64,000 bases of DNA from Bacteroidaceae bacterium (GTDB lineage: Bacteria > Bacteroidota > Bacteroidia > Bacteroidales > Bacteroidaceae). The notes under the pieces are model-generated. The model was not told the DNA's origin and searched no databases. It was given only the letters and a program-made list of their open reading frames with translations. The stretch is from NCBI GenBank assembly GCA_017560125.1, contig JAFYOS010000006.1, positions 62,001 to 126,000 on the forward strand. Reading direction: 5' to 3'. Within the stretch, counting starts at the first letter, position 1. Each line of letters starts with the position of its first letter. This document shows positions 35,203-43,724 of this stretch, one piece after another. Position numbers and translations under genes: made by a program.

Positions 35203-36777
35203 ATGAATATACAGGAAGAGATAGGACGAAGAAGGACTTTTGCGATCGTGTCGCACCCCGACGCCGGTAAAACCACCCTCACCGAGAAACTGTTGCTGTT
35301 CGGTGGACAGATACAGGTGGCCGGTGCCGTGAAATCGAATAAAATAAAGAAGTCGGCTACATCCGACTGGATGGAGATAGAGAAACAGCGCGGTATTTCG
35401 GTTACCACTTCGGTGATGGAATTCGACTACGAGGGCTACAAAATAAATATTCTCGATACCCCGGGCCACCAGGATTTTGCCGAGGATACATTCCGCACAT
35501 TGACCGCTGTTGACAGCGTAATTATTGTTGTCGATAGCGCCAAGGGTGTAGAGGCGCAGACACGCAAGCTGATGGCTGTGTGCCGCATGCGCAACACCCC
35601 TGTAATTGTCTTCGTGAACAAGATGGACCGCGAAGGACGCGATCCGTTCGAATTGCTCGACGAGCTCGAGAACGAATTGCAGATATCAGTTCGCCCCCTT
35701 AGCTGGCCCATCGACCAGGGCTCGCGTTTCAAGGGTGTGTATAATATCTACGAGCAGAAGCTCGACCTTTTCACACCCAATAAACAGCGTGTGACCGAAA
35801 AGGTAGAGGTGGATGTGAACAGCGAGGAACTCGACCGTAATATTGGCGAGGAACTTGCAAATAAATTGCGCGAGGATCTTGAGCTTGTCGATGGTGTCTA
35901 TTCCGAATTCAATGTTCAGGACTATCTCGACGCACGCGTCGCTCCCGTATTCTTCGGCTCGGCGCTCAACAATTTCGGTGTTCAGGAGCTGCTCAACTGC
36001 TTCGTGAAGATTGCTCCTTCGCCCCGCCCCGTGCAGGCCGAGGGCCGCATCGTTTCGCCTGAGGAGCCCAAGTTCACAGGCTTCATTTTCAAGATTACCG
36101 CCAATATCGACCCCAACCACCGTTCGTGTGTGGCATTCTGCAAAATATGCTCGGGTAAATTTGTGCGTAACGCTCCCTATCGCCATGTGCGACTGGGCAA
36201 GGATATGCGCTTCTCGTCGCCCACACAGTTTATGGCGCAGCGCAAGAGCACCATCGAAGAGGCCTATCCCGGCGACATCATTGGTCTGCCCGATACTGGT
36301 AACTTCAAGATTGGCGACACTCTTACCGAGGGCGAGGTTCTCAATTTCAAGGGATTGCCCAGCTTCTCGCCCGAGATGTTCAAATATATCGAAAATGCCG
36401 ACCCCATGAAGACCAAGCAGCTTGCCAAGGGTATCGACCAGCTTATGGGCGAGGGTGTGGCACAGTTGTTTGTGAACCAGCACAACGGACGCAAGCTCAT
36501 CGGTACAGTGGGACAGTTGCAGTTCGAGGTTATACAGTACCGCCTCGAGAACGAGTACAACGCAAAGTGCCGTTGGGAGCCTGTCAGCCTCTACAAGGCT
36601 TGCTGGATAGAGAGCGACGACGAGGCCGAACTCGAAAATTTCAAAAAACGCAAATATCAGTACATGGCCAAGGATATCGAGGGACGCGATGTGTTCCTTG
36701 CCGACAGCAACTATGTGTTGCAGATGGCACAGAACGATTTCAAGGGTATCAGATTCCATTTCACAAGTGAATTCTAA
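35203..36777 (+). CDS. prfC: peptide chain release factor 3
   Basis: RF3 is a GTPase that removes RF1 and RF2 from the ribosome after termination. At 524 residues it has the usual length. The P-loop is [13 protein letters not shown], the G2/switch segment is [13 protein letters not shown]3 is DTPGHQDF and G4 is [11 protein letters not shown]. The start at 35203 ([18 protein letters not shown]) matches the family better than a TTG at 35182. It precedes tsaC by 5 bases. Confidence 0.97.
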   Translation: MNIQEEIGRRRTFAIVSHPDAGKTTLTEKLLLFGGQIQVAGAVKSNKIKKSATSDWMEIEKQRGISVTTSVMEFDYEGYKINILDTPGHQDFAEDTFRTLTAVDSVIIVVDSAKGVEAQTRKLMAVCRMRNTPVIVFVNKMDREGRDPFELLDELENELQISVRPLSWPIDQGSRFKGVYNIYEQKLDLFTPNKQRVTEKVEVDVNSEELDRNIGEELANKLREDLELVDGVYSEFNVQDYLDARVAPVFFGSALNNFGVQELLNCFVKIAPSPRPVQAEGRIVSPEEPKFTGFIFKITANIDPNHRSCVAFCKICSGKFVRNAPYRHVRLGKDMRFSSPTQFMAQRKSTIEEAYPGDIIGLPDTGNFKIGDTLTEGEVLNFKGLPSFSPEMFKYIENADPMKTKQLAKGIDQLMGEGVAQLFVNQHNGRKLIGTVGQLQFEVIQYRLENEYNAKCRWEPVSLYKACWIESDDEAELENFKKRKYQYMAKDIEGRDVFLADSNYVLQMAQNDFKGIRFHFTSEF

Positions 36778-36782
36778 GCAAC

Positions 36783-37355
36783 ATGGGAACAATAGCAGAT
36801 GAGGCAAAGCGTGCCATAGAGGTAATGAAAAAGGGTGGTGTGATACTCTATCCCACCGACACCGTTTGGGGAATTGGTTGCGATGCCACCAATGAAGAGG
36901 CCGTAAAACGTGTATATGAAATAAAAAAGCGTGTCGATGACAAGGCTATGCTCCTGCTTGTCGATTCGCCCGACCGCATAGTACGTTATGTATCCAAGAT
37001 ACCTGCTGTGGCATGGGATCTTATAGAGCTCACCACCAAGCCGTTGACCATAATATACGATGGTGCGCGCAACCTTGCCCCCAATTTGGTGGCCGAGGAT
37101 GGCAGCGTGGGCATACGTGTAACATCGGAGCTCTTTTCCAAGGAACTGTGCTACCGCTTCCAGAAGGCAGTGGTTTCTACATCGGCCAATATAAGCGGCG
37201 AGCCCACACCTCGCTATTTCGCCGAGATAAATCCCGAAATAGTGGAGGCTGTCGATTATGTGGTGAACTATAAACAGCTCGAAAAGGGTACTCCCAAGCC
37301 TTCGAGCATCATCAAGCTTACGGAAAACGGCGTTGTTACAGTAATAAGACAATGA
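36783..37355 (+). CDS. tsaC: L-threonylcarbamoyladenylate synthase (YrdC/Sua5 type)
   Basis: The 190-residue protein makes threonylcarbamoyl-AMP, used for the t6A modification of ANN-decoding tRNAs. Family motifs are LYPTDTVWGIGCDATNEEAV, KRVDDKAMLLLVDS and STSANISGEPTP. It is the short form lacking the Sua5 C-terminal domain. Its stop codon overlaps the start of the ClC gene by four bases. Confidence 0.95.
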   Translation: MGTIADEAKRAIEVMKKGGVILYPTDTVWGIGCDATNEEAVKRVYEIKKRVDDKAMLLLVDSPDRIVRYVSKIPAVAWDLIELTTKPLTIIYDGARNLAPNLVAEDGSVGIRVTSELFSKELCYRFQKAVVSTSANISGEPTPRYFAEINPEIVEAVDYVVNYKQLEKGTPKPSSIIKLTENGVVTVIRQ

Positions 37356-39133
37356 AAAACAAGGAGATGTCTTTGCTCGACCGTTTTTTCGAATGGCGCG
37401 AGAAACATATACCGCAAAATAGGTTTGTGCTCATACTTAGCTTTTTTGTGGGTGTGCTCTCGGCACTTGCTGCCTTCACGCTCAAGCACCTCATTGAGTT
37501 CATTCAAGAGATGCTTACGGGTGGTTTCAGCGTCATTTCTGGAAACTGGCTATATCTTATCTATCCTGTAATAGGTATATTCTTCTCGGGATTGTTCATT
37601 CGCAAGATTGTGCGCGACGACATCAGTCACGGAGTAACCAAGGTGCTCTATGCCATTTCGCGTCGCAAGGGACAGATAAAGCAGCACAACATGTGGTCGT
37701 CGTTGGTAGCCAGTGGTGTGACCATCGGTTTCGGTGGCTCGGTCGGAGCTGAGTCGCCCATCGTCTTCACCGGTGCCGCCATCGGTTCCAATCTGGGCAA
37801 TTTCTTCCGCATGGAGAAGAAGGTGATGATGTTGTTGCTTGGCTGCGGAGCGGCCGGCGCCATTGCCGGTATCTTTAAGGCGCCCATCGCTGGTCTTGTC
37901 TTTACGCTCGAGGTGTTGATGCTCGACCTTACCATGTCGTCGTTGTTGCCCCTGCTCATTTCGAGCGTTACGGCAGCCACGCTTGCCTACATGTTTACGG
38001 GCACCGATGCCATGTTCGATTTCCAGCCCGACAAGGCTTTCGAGATAACACGAGTGCACTATGTGGTGCTGCTTGGCGTAGCGTGTGGTATCATCTCGTT
38101 GTATTTCACACACGTTACGACAGCCATCGAACGCTGGTTTCGCAAAATAGACAACCCATATAAAAAGCTGCTGCTTGGCGGCTCCATATTGAGCGTGCTC
38201 ATATTCCTGTTCCCGCCGCTCTATGGCGAGGGTTACCACACTATTAACACCCTTATCAACGGCTCCGATCCATACGATGTGCTCAACAATTCGTTCTTCT
38301 ATGGATATCCCGGGTTGCTGTTGCTCTTCATGCTGTTTGTGATACTCTCCAAGGCTGTCGCCTCGACGGTTACCAACTGCGGTGGCGGATGTGGAGGTAT
38401 TTTTGCACCCAGCCTTTTCCTTGGTTGCATTTCGGGCTATCTGTTCTCGTCGTTGTGCAACCAGTCGTTCCTGGCAACCGATTTATCGTGTGTCAATTTC
38501 GCCCTCTTTGGCATGGCTGCGCTAATGTCGGGTGTCTTCCATGCTCCGCTTACCGGCGTCTTCCTCATTGCCGAGCTTACGGGTGGTTACGCCCTCTTCC
38601 TTCCGTTGATGATTGTGTCGGTGAGCTCATACCTGACGGTACGTGTCTTCGATAAGAACAATATCTATGCAGTGCGTCTTGCTCAACGTGGCGAGCTCAT
38701 CACTCACCACAAAGATCAGGCGGTACTCACCAGTCTGAAGGTGTCCGATGTCATCGAGCGTAACTTCATGAAGGTGGAGCCCGATATGGATTTGGCCTCT
38801 TTGGTGGCTGTGGTTGCCAAGACCAAGCGCAATATGTTCCCCGTGCTCAACAGCGCGAACTATCTTGTTGGAATCGTTTATCTTGATGATATACGACACA
38901 TTATGTTCCGACAGGAACTTTACCGCCGTTACAATGTGGCCGGTTTGATGCGTACGGCTCCGGTGCGTTTGGGCATAGAGGAGCCCATGGAGACCGTCAT
39001 GAAGAAATTCGAAGATACACAGGCATGGAATCTTCCGGTGGAGGATGTCGATGGTACATATATCGGCTTTGTATCGAAGTCGGCCATTTTTGGCGCTTAT
39101 CGTAAAACATTGTTGGATTTTACTTCCGATTGA
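37352..39133 (+). CDS. ClC-family chloride channel/transporter with CBS domains
   Basis: The 593-residue inner-membrane protein has the ClC fold over residues 1-430. It keeps the gating-glutamate motif as GGSVGAESPIVFTGAAIGSN, split over the pore helix, as well as GIFKAPIAGLVF and NCGGGCGGIFAPSLFLG. Two CBS domains follow at about 455-590 (VSDVIERNFMKVEPDM, GFVSKSAI), which often bind adenine nucleotides. Whether it is a channel or an H+/Cl- exchanger cannot be said. It overlaps tsaC by four bases and ends at the start of fmt. Confidence 0.95.
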   Translation: MKNKEMSLLDRFFEWREKHIPQNRFVLILSFFVGVLSALAAFTLKHLIEFIQEMLTGGFSVISGNWLYLIYPVIGIFFSGLFIRKIVRDDISHGVTKVLYAISRRKGQIKQHNMWSSLVASGVTIGFGGSVGAESPIVFTGAAIGSNLGNFFRMEKKVMMLLLGCGAAGAIAGIFKAPIAGLVFTLEVLMLDLTMSSLLPLLISSVTAATLAYMFTGTDAMFDFQPDKAFEITRVHYVVLLGVACGIISLYFTHVTTAIERWFRKIDNPYKKLLLGGSILSVLIFLFPPLYGEGYHTINTLINGSDPYDVLNNSFFYGYPGLLLLFMLFVILSKAVASTVTNCGGGCGGIFAPSLFLGCISGYLFSSLCNQSFLATDLSCVNFALFGMAALMSGVFHAPLTGVFLIAELTGGYALFLPLMIVSVSSYLTVRVFDKNNIYAVRLAQRGELITHHKDQAVLTSLKVSDVIERNFMKVEPDMDLASLVAVVAKTKRNMFPVLNSANYLVGIVYLDDIRHIMFRQELYRRYNVAGLMRTAPVRLGIEEPMETVMKKFEDTQAWNLPVEDVDGTYIGFVSKSAIFGAYRKTLLDFTSD

Positions 39134-39135
39134 TT

Positions 39136-40122
39136 ATGGCAGAGAAAATTCGTATAGTATATATAGGTACTCCCGATTTTGCAGTGGAGCCCTTGCGTCG
39201 CTTGTGCGAGAATGAAAAAAGCGTGGCCGATTGTGGCTACACAGTGGTTGGCGTTGTTACAATGCCTGACAGGATAATCACCCGTCGCGGTAGCAATCAG
39301 GTGCTCATGAGCCCTGTTAAGGAGTATGCTCTCTCTATGGGATTGCCTCTGTTGCAGCCCGAATCGTTGAAGGATGCGGCCTTTATAGAGGCGCTCGCTG
39401 CATGGAAGGCCGACCTGCAGATTGTGGTGGCGTTCCGCATGCTGCCCGAAATGGTGTGGAATATGCCCCGTTTGGGTACATTCAATCTGCACGCATCGCT
39501 CCTGCCGCAGTATCGTGGAGCTGCGCCTATCAACTGGGCTATAATAAACGGCGACAAAGTGAGTGGCGTGACCACATTCTTCCTGAAGCACGAAATAGAC
39601 ACCGGCGATGTGATTATGCAGCGCGAGGTGGAGATTACCGAGGCCGAGAATGCCGGCACCTTGCACGACAAGCTTATGCTTGTGGGCGGAGAAACCGTGG
39701 TCGATACCGTTCTTTCGATAGTGAAGGGTAGTGCAATAGCACGCGCCCAATCGACCATTTTCGATGGCGAACTGCGTCCTGCTCCCAAGATTTTCCGCGA
39801 TACCTGCCGCATCGACTGGAGCCGCTGTTGCACCGAAGTGTATAATTTTGTTCGCGGTCTTTCGCCCTATCCCGCGGCATGGACCGAACTGACCGATGCT
39901 TCGGGAAATATCACCACCATCAAGATATACGAAACACGAAAGGAAATCTGCGACGTGCAGCATCCTCAGGGTACACTTGTTACCGACAACAAAACGTTTG
40001 TAAAAGTTGCCCTTAGCGATGGTTATCTGCATATAGTATCGTGTCAGTTGCCGGGTAGAAAATGCATGCCCGTAGCCGACCTGCTCCGCGGATTCAGCTT
40101 CGAAGGATTGAGCCTTGCATAG
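39136..40122 (+). CDS. fmt: methionyl-tRNA formyltransferase
   Basis: Fmt formylates the initiator Met-tRNA. The 328-residue protein carries the catalytic and folate motif NLHASLLPQYRGAAPINWAI and, at the N-terminus, YIGTPDFAVEPLRRL. The C-terminal OB-like domain has WSRCCTEVYNFVRGLSPYPAAW in pieces. The ATG at 39136 is used; the TTG at 39130 overlaps the ClC stop. It ends the long run of plus-strand genes from 33878. Confidence 0.97.
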   Translation: MAEKIRIVYIGTPDFAVEPLRRLCENEKSVADCGYTVVGVVTMPDRIITRRGSNQVLMSPVKEYALSMGLPLLQPESLKDAAFIEALAAWKADLQIVVAFRMLPEMVWNMPRLGTFNLHASLLPQYRGAAPINWAIINGDKVSGVTTFFLKHEIDTGDVIMQREVEITEAENAGTLHDKLMLVGGETVVDTVLSIVKGSAIARAQSTIFDGELRPAPKIFRDTCRIDWSRCCTEVYNFVRGLSPYPAAWTELTDASGNITTIKIYETRKEICDVQHPQGTLVTDNKTFVKVALSDGYLHIVSCQLPGRKCMPVADLLRGFSFEGLSLA

Positions 40123-40173
40123 CGCAATACATACGCTTGCGGGCTCAATAGTCCCATTTTTAACGTTTATTCC

Positions 40174-40204
40174 TTGGAACTTACCGAATATTTACTTTTC
40201 TTTG
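40174..40204 (+). promoter_or_regulatory. promoter of the ECF sigma gene
   Basis: A -33 element TTGG (40174-40177) and a -7 element TTTCTTTG (40197-40204, 7 of 8 consensus) are 19 bases apart. The start codon is 82 bases downstream. Confidence 0.5.
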
Positions 40205-40285
40205 CAAACGAAATTCTATTATTAACCTATAAAACACGATTGCCTATAGAGAAACTGTTACTCCGAACAAATTGATTAGATAGTA

Positions 40286-40885
40286 ATGAGTAATTTGAGT
40301 AAGATGACCGACGACATGTTGGTCAACCTCTATGTAGAAGGCAATAACCAGGCGTTCGACGTGTTGTTGAACCGCCACAAGGATAGGTTGTATTCCTATA
40401 TATATTTTATAGTACGTTCGCGCGAGGTAGCCGAGGATATTTTCCAGGAGACCTTCGTCAAGGCTATTGTTACCTTGCAGCAGGGACGTTATAACAGCGA
40501 CGGCAAGTTCTCGGCATGGCTCACACGCATTGCCCACAACCTTGTTATCGACCAGTTCCGTCAGGAGCGCAACGAGAATGTCATTTCTAACGACGATAGC
40601 GAAATAGACCTCTTCAACAATGTGGCCTACTCCGAAGGAACCATCGAGTCGCGCATGGTGAACAATCAGGTGCTCAAGGATGTGCGCCGCTTGATTGACC
40701 TGTTGCCCGACAACCAGCGCGAAGTAATTTACATGCGCTTCTATCAGTCGCTCTCGTTCAAGGATATTGCGGCTATCACCGGTGTGAGCATAAATACAGC
40801 GCTTGGTCGCGTGCGATACGCTGTTCTCAACCTGCGTCGCATTGCCGAGGAGAGAAATATCAGCCTCGCATTGGAGGTGGCATGA
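40286..40885 (+). CDS. ECF-type RNA polymerase sigma factor
   Basis: The 199-residue protein has sigma region 2 (DRLYSYIYFIVRSREVAEDIFQETF in pieces, about 33-60) and region 4 (LPDNQREVIYMRFYQSLSFKDIAAITGVS, about 140-170) with no region 1 or 3. It is an ECF sigma factor. No FecR- or RseA-type anti-sigma gene is next to it. A 56-residue ORF follows 86 bases later, and its relation to the sigma factor is unknown. Confidence 0.93.
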   Translation: MSNLSKMTDDMLVNLYVEGNNQAFDVLLNRHKDRLYSYIYFIVRSREVAEDIFQETFVKAIVTLQQGRYNSDGKFSAWLTRIAHNLVIDQFRQERNENVISNDDSEIDLFNNVAYSEGTIESRMVNNQVLKDVRRLIDLLPDNQREVIYMRFYQSLSFKDIAAITGVSINTALGRVRYAVLNLRRIAEERNISLALEVA

Positions 40886-40971
40886 TAAATATTATGTAAA
40901 AAAACTGAGGCCACATATAATATATCCGTTGCGGTTGCGTTATTATATTAAACAACTTAAACAGATAGCCT

Positions 40972-41142
40972 ATGGATGACCTCTTTACCCAAACAACAGA
41001 AATAACCGAAAAGGAGATACGTTTGGCCTTGTGTAACGAGCCGCTTTTCTCGCCCAAGGAAAAGACCTTGGATTTCATAAAGAATTTTGCACGCAGTTTC
41101 CGTGCCGAGAATAATATGGACGTGTCTGTTTCCTATAATTAA
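40972..41142 (+). CDS. small protein of unknown function after the ECF sigma gene
   Basis: An ATG at 40972 opens a 56-residue frame starting MDDLFTQTTEITEKEIRLAL and ending NNMDVSVSYN at TAA 41140-41142. Codon use matches neighbouring genes. It is soluble and probably helical. It has no membrane segment, cysteine pair or known anti-sigma motif. Position suggests it is co-transcribed with the sigma gene. Confidence 0.65.
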   Translation: MDDLFTQTTEITEKEIRLALCNEPLFSPKEKTLDFIKNFARSFRAENNMDVSVSYN

Positions 41143-41293
41143 CTGAATACTATTGATTAGACCATTACGCGCTGCATGCATTTTTATGTATGCAGCGTTT
41201 TTTTTGTCCAACGCACGGTAAATGAAGAAACTTTTTGTAGGATTATCAATATTTTCGTTTCTTTTTGTATCTTCGTGCATAAATAAATGTGTT

Positions 41294-41719
41294 ATGCGTA
41301 GAATAAGAGGGCGCGATGCCAATATGCGCTTCCTTTTCGGAAGTGTCTTTTTCTTTTTTATTATAATTGTGGTAATAGGGCTTTTCAGCTACTTTGCCCT
41401 TGAGCAGTATATGAGCAACCCCGAAGCGGCCAAAAAGGCGGCGGTGGTTGCAAAACCGCACTACGACTACTCGGTGCGTTTCGATAAGGGCTTCGAGGGG
41501 CAATCGTTTGTGCTTTACCTGAACGACAGCCTGTTGTATGCGGGTTCTCCCGTCGATGTCGATACGGTGATACGCGCAAATCGCCTGGCGGCCGAAAATT
41601 CGCTGCTTGTGGTCGATAAGAACAGCGATATAATTGTATCAATCATCGAGCTTGGCAAGCGTGGCGATGTGCTGCTCAAATATAACAACGGCGCGGTGTC
41701 GTCGCACATAAAGGAGTAG
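41294..41719 (+). CDS. small single-pass membrane protein of unknown function
   Basis: From the ATG at 41294 the protein has 141 residues: a basic start MRRIRGRDANMRF, one strong membrane helix (FLFGSVFFFFIIIVVIGLFS, about 13-32), and a soluble beta-rich domain outside (SVRFDKGFEGQSFVLYLNDS). The frame also opens at 41222 and would then begin with a lipoprotein-like signal (LFVGLSIFSFLFVSSC). A near-consensus -7 box TATCTTCG lies between the two starts and favours 41294. No family recognised. Confidence 0.6.
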   Translation: MRRIRGRDANMRFLFGSVFFFFIIIVVIGLFSYFALEQYMSNPEAAKKAAVVAKPHYDYSVRFDKGFEGQSFVLYLNDSLLYAGSPVDVDTVIRANRLAAENSLLVVDKNSDIIVSIIELGKRGDVLLKYNNGAVSSHIKE

Positions 41720-41783
41720 CCCGCGTTGGCTGTTTCCCCGTCGTAAACAGTAAATTGTTTAACCTACTTATATATTAAAAATT

Positions 41784-43622
41784 ATGAAGAAACATGTCCG
41801 TTTCCTGTTTCCGTTGTTGTCGCTGTTTTTGTTGGCGGCATGTAACAATGTAAAAGTTTATAACGCTTCGGACTTCGGTATATATCCAAATACCGGCGAG
41901 GATGTTTCAAAGGCTGTTTCAAAGGCGCTGGCTACCATCAAGGCCGACCGCAATGGAGCACCTGCAACCCTCGTATTCCCTGCGGGTGAATATGATTTTT
42001 ATCCCGACAGCGCTACCGTTCGCGAGTATTATATCTCGAACCACGACCAGATGAACCCCAAGCTTGTGGCTGTTCCTCTCGAGGGTATGAAGAACTTCAC
42101 ACTAAAGGGATTGCGCGACGAAGAGGCAGGCTGTGCCGCCGAGTTCTACATGAATGGCCGCATGTTGCCCATCGCCATGATCGATTGCGAGAACTGTAAG
42201 GTAGATGGCATTGGCATCGACACACGTGTGCCGCAGATTTCACAGGTGACCGTAGTAGAGAACGACGCCGAGAATGGTTATATAACCTATACCATTGCTC
42301 CCTATGTCGATTACACTATCGAGAATGGCAACCTTGTGGTATATGGCAGCAACTGGAAGCATACACCCATGTGGGGTATTGCATTCGACGGTGCAACCCG
42401 CCATTTGGTATATCGCACAAGCGACATCGGAGTAGGAACAAAGGGTGTTGAGGAGATTGCTCCCCGCACCATCCGCGCACCCTGGCGCGACGCCCGCCTC
42501 GTTCCCGGAACAGTGGTGGCTATGCGTCCCTACACACGTCCCACTCCCGGTGTGCTAGTTTCCAAGTGCAAGGATACATATCTGCTGAACACCACCGTTT
42601 ACTATGCCGAGGGTATGGGTCTTTTGGCACAGGCCAGCGAGAATATCACACTCGATGGCTTCAACGTGGCTCTCCGCAACGACGAGCGCTACTTCACCAC
42701 ACAGGCCGATGCAACCCATTTCTCGGGCTGCAAGGGTTTCATTCGTTCGGTGAATGCTCTTTACGAGGGTATGATGGACGACGCCATAAATGTACACGGT
42801 ACCTATCTGCGCGTTATCAAGCGCCTCGATGACAACACCGTCATCGGTCGTTACATGCATCCCCAGGCCTACGGTTTCTATTGGGGTGGAGCAGGCGACA
42901 AGGTGCATATTGTGAAATCGGATGTAATGGAGATTTTTGGCGAGAACAAGGTTGCTGCAATAGAACCATACGACCAGGAGCAGTTCGAGGGTAGCAAGGA
43001 ATTCAAGATTACATTCGAGCAGCCTCTGCCCGCCGATGTAGATAATGGTAAATATGGCATCGAAAACCTTGAATGGACTCCCGAGGTATATTTCGCAGAC
43101 AATGTAATCCGTAACAACCGCGCGCGTGGTACATTGTTCAGTACTCCCAAACGCACTATTGTAGAGCGAAACTTCTTCGACCACACATCGGGTGCAGCCA
43201 TATTGCTCTGTGGCGACTGCAACGGTTGGTTCGAGACAGGCGCATGCCGCGACGTTGTTATCCGCGACAACCGTTTCGTTAATTCGCTCACAAACATGTT
43301 CCAGTTTACCGATGCCGTTATCTCAATCTATCCCGTTATCCCCGAGCTTTCACGTCAGGAGAAATATTTCCACGGTGGCGACGGTAAGGGCGTGGTTATA
43401 GAGAACAACGTGTTCGAGACATTCGATGCTCCTCTAGTCTATGCTAAATCGCTCGACGGTCTTGTGTTCCGTGGCAACAAGGTGGTCACTACAAACGACT
43501 TCAAGCCCTTCCATTGGAACCGTCACCGCTTCCTTTTCGACAAGGTGACCAATGTGGTTATCGAGGGTAACGAGTTCGATGGTGGCTTCGACGAGAACAG
43601 CGACGTCAAGTACAGATACTAA
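41784..43622 (+). CDS. alpha-1,3-galactosidase, GH110, lipoprotein
   Basis: The 612-residue enzyme belongs to GH110, exo-alpha-1,3-galactosidases known to act on blood group B and linear alpha-gal structures. It is a lipoprotein (lipobox LLAAC, C20) and a right-handed beta-helix. N-terminal features are VFPAGEYDFYPDSATVREYYIS. The catalytic region has D309 in QADATHFSGCKG and D332-D333 in YEGMMDDAINVHGTYL. This spacing of aspartates (23 and 24 residues) is that of characterised GH110 enzymes. Whether it is the GlaA or GlaB specificity type cannot be told. It has no SusC/SusD pair beside it. Confidence 0.9.
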   Translation: MKKHVRFLFPLLSLFLLAACNNVKVYNASDFGIYPNTGEDVSKAVSKALATIKADRNGAPATLVFPAGEYDFYPDSATVREYYISNHDQMNPKLVAVPLEGMKNFTLKGLRDEEAGCAAEFYMNGRMLPIAMIDCENCKVDGIGIDTRVPQISQVTVVENDAENGYITYTIAPYVDYTIENGNLVVYGSNWKHTPMWGIAFDGATRHLVYRTSDIGVGTKGVEEIAPRTIRAPWRDARLVPGTVVAMRPYTRPTPGVLVSKCKDTYLLNTTVYYAEGMGLLAQASENITLDGFNVALRNDERYFTTQADATHFSGCKGFIRSVNALYEGMMDDAINVHGTYLRVIKRLDDNTVIGRYMHPQAYGFYWGGAGDKVHIVKSDVMEIFGENKVAAIEPYDQEQFEGSKEFKITFEQPLPADVDNGKYGIENLEWTPEVYFADNVIRNNRARGTLFSTPKRTIVERNFFDHTSGAAILLCGDCNGWFETGACRDVVIRDNRFVNSLTNMFQFTDAVISIYPVIPELSRQEKYFHGGDGKGVVIENNVFETFDAPLVYAKSLDGLVFRGNKVVTTNDFKPFHWNRHRFLFDKVTNVVIEGNEFDGGFDENSDVKYRY

Positions 43623-43666
43623 TCCCGCGGTAGCGGCTCGATGCAGTCTGCTTACCTGTTGGTGAA

Positions 43667-43704
43667 ATAAAAATGAGCGCCTCTTGCGGGGCGCTCATTT
43701 TTAT
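43667..43704. terminator. bidirectional terminator, GH110 and DPP IV genes
   Basis: AAAATGAGCGCC and GGCGCTCATTTT pair over 12 bp with an A run before and a T run after. It separates two convergent genes. Confidence 0.8.
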
Positions 43705-43724
43705 GTTGTCTGTTTTGTGCTTTC

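Noticed and set aside
35686-36807. 373-codon open frame opposite prfC
   Set aside because: Composition typical of an antisense shadow; the RF3 gene explains the region.
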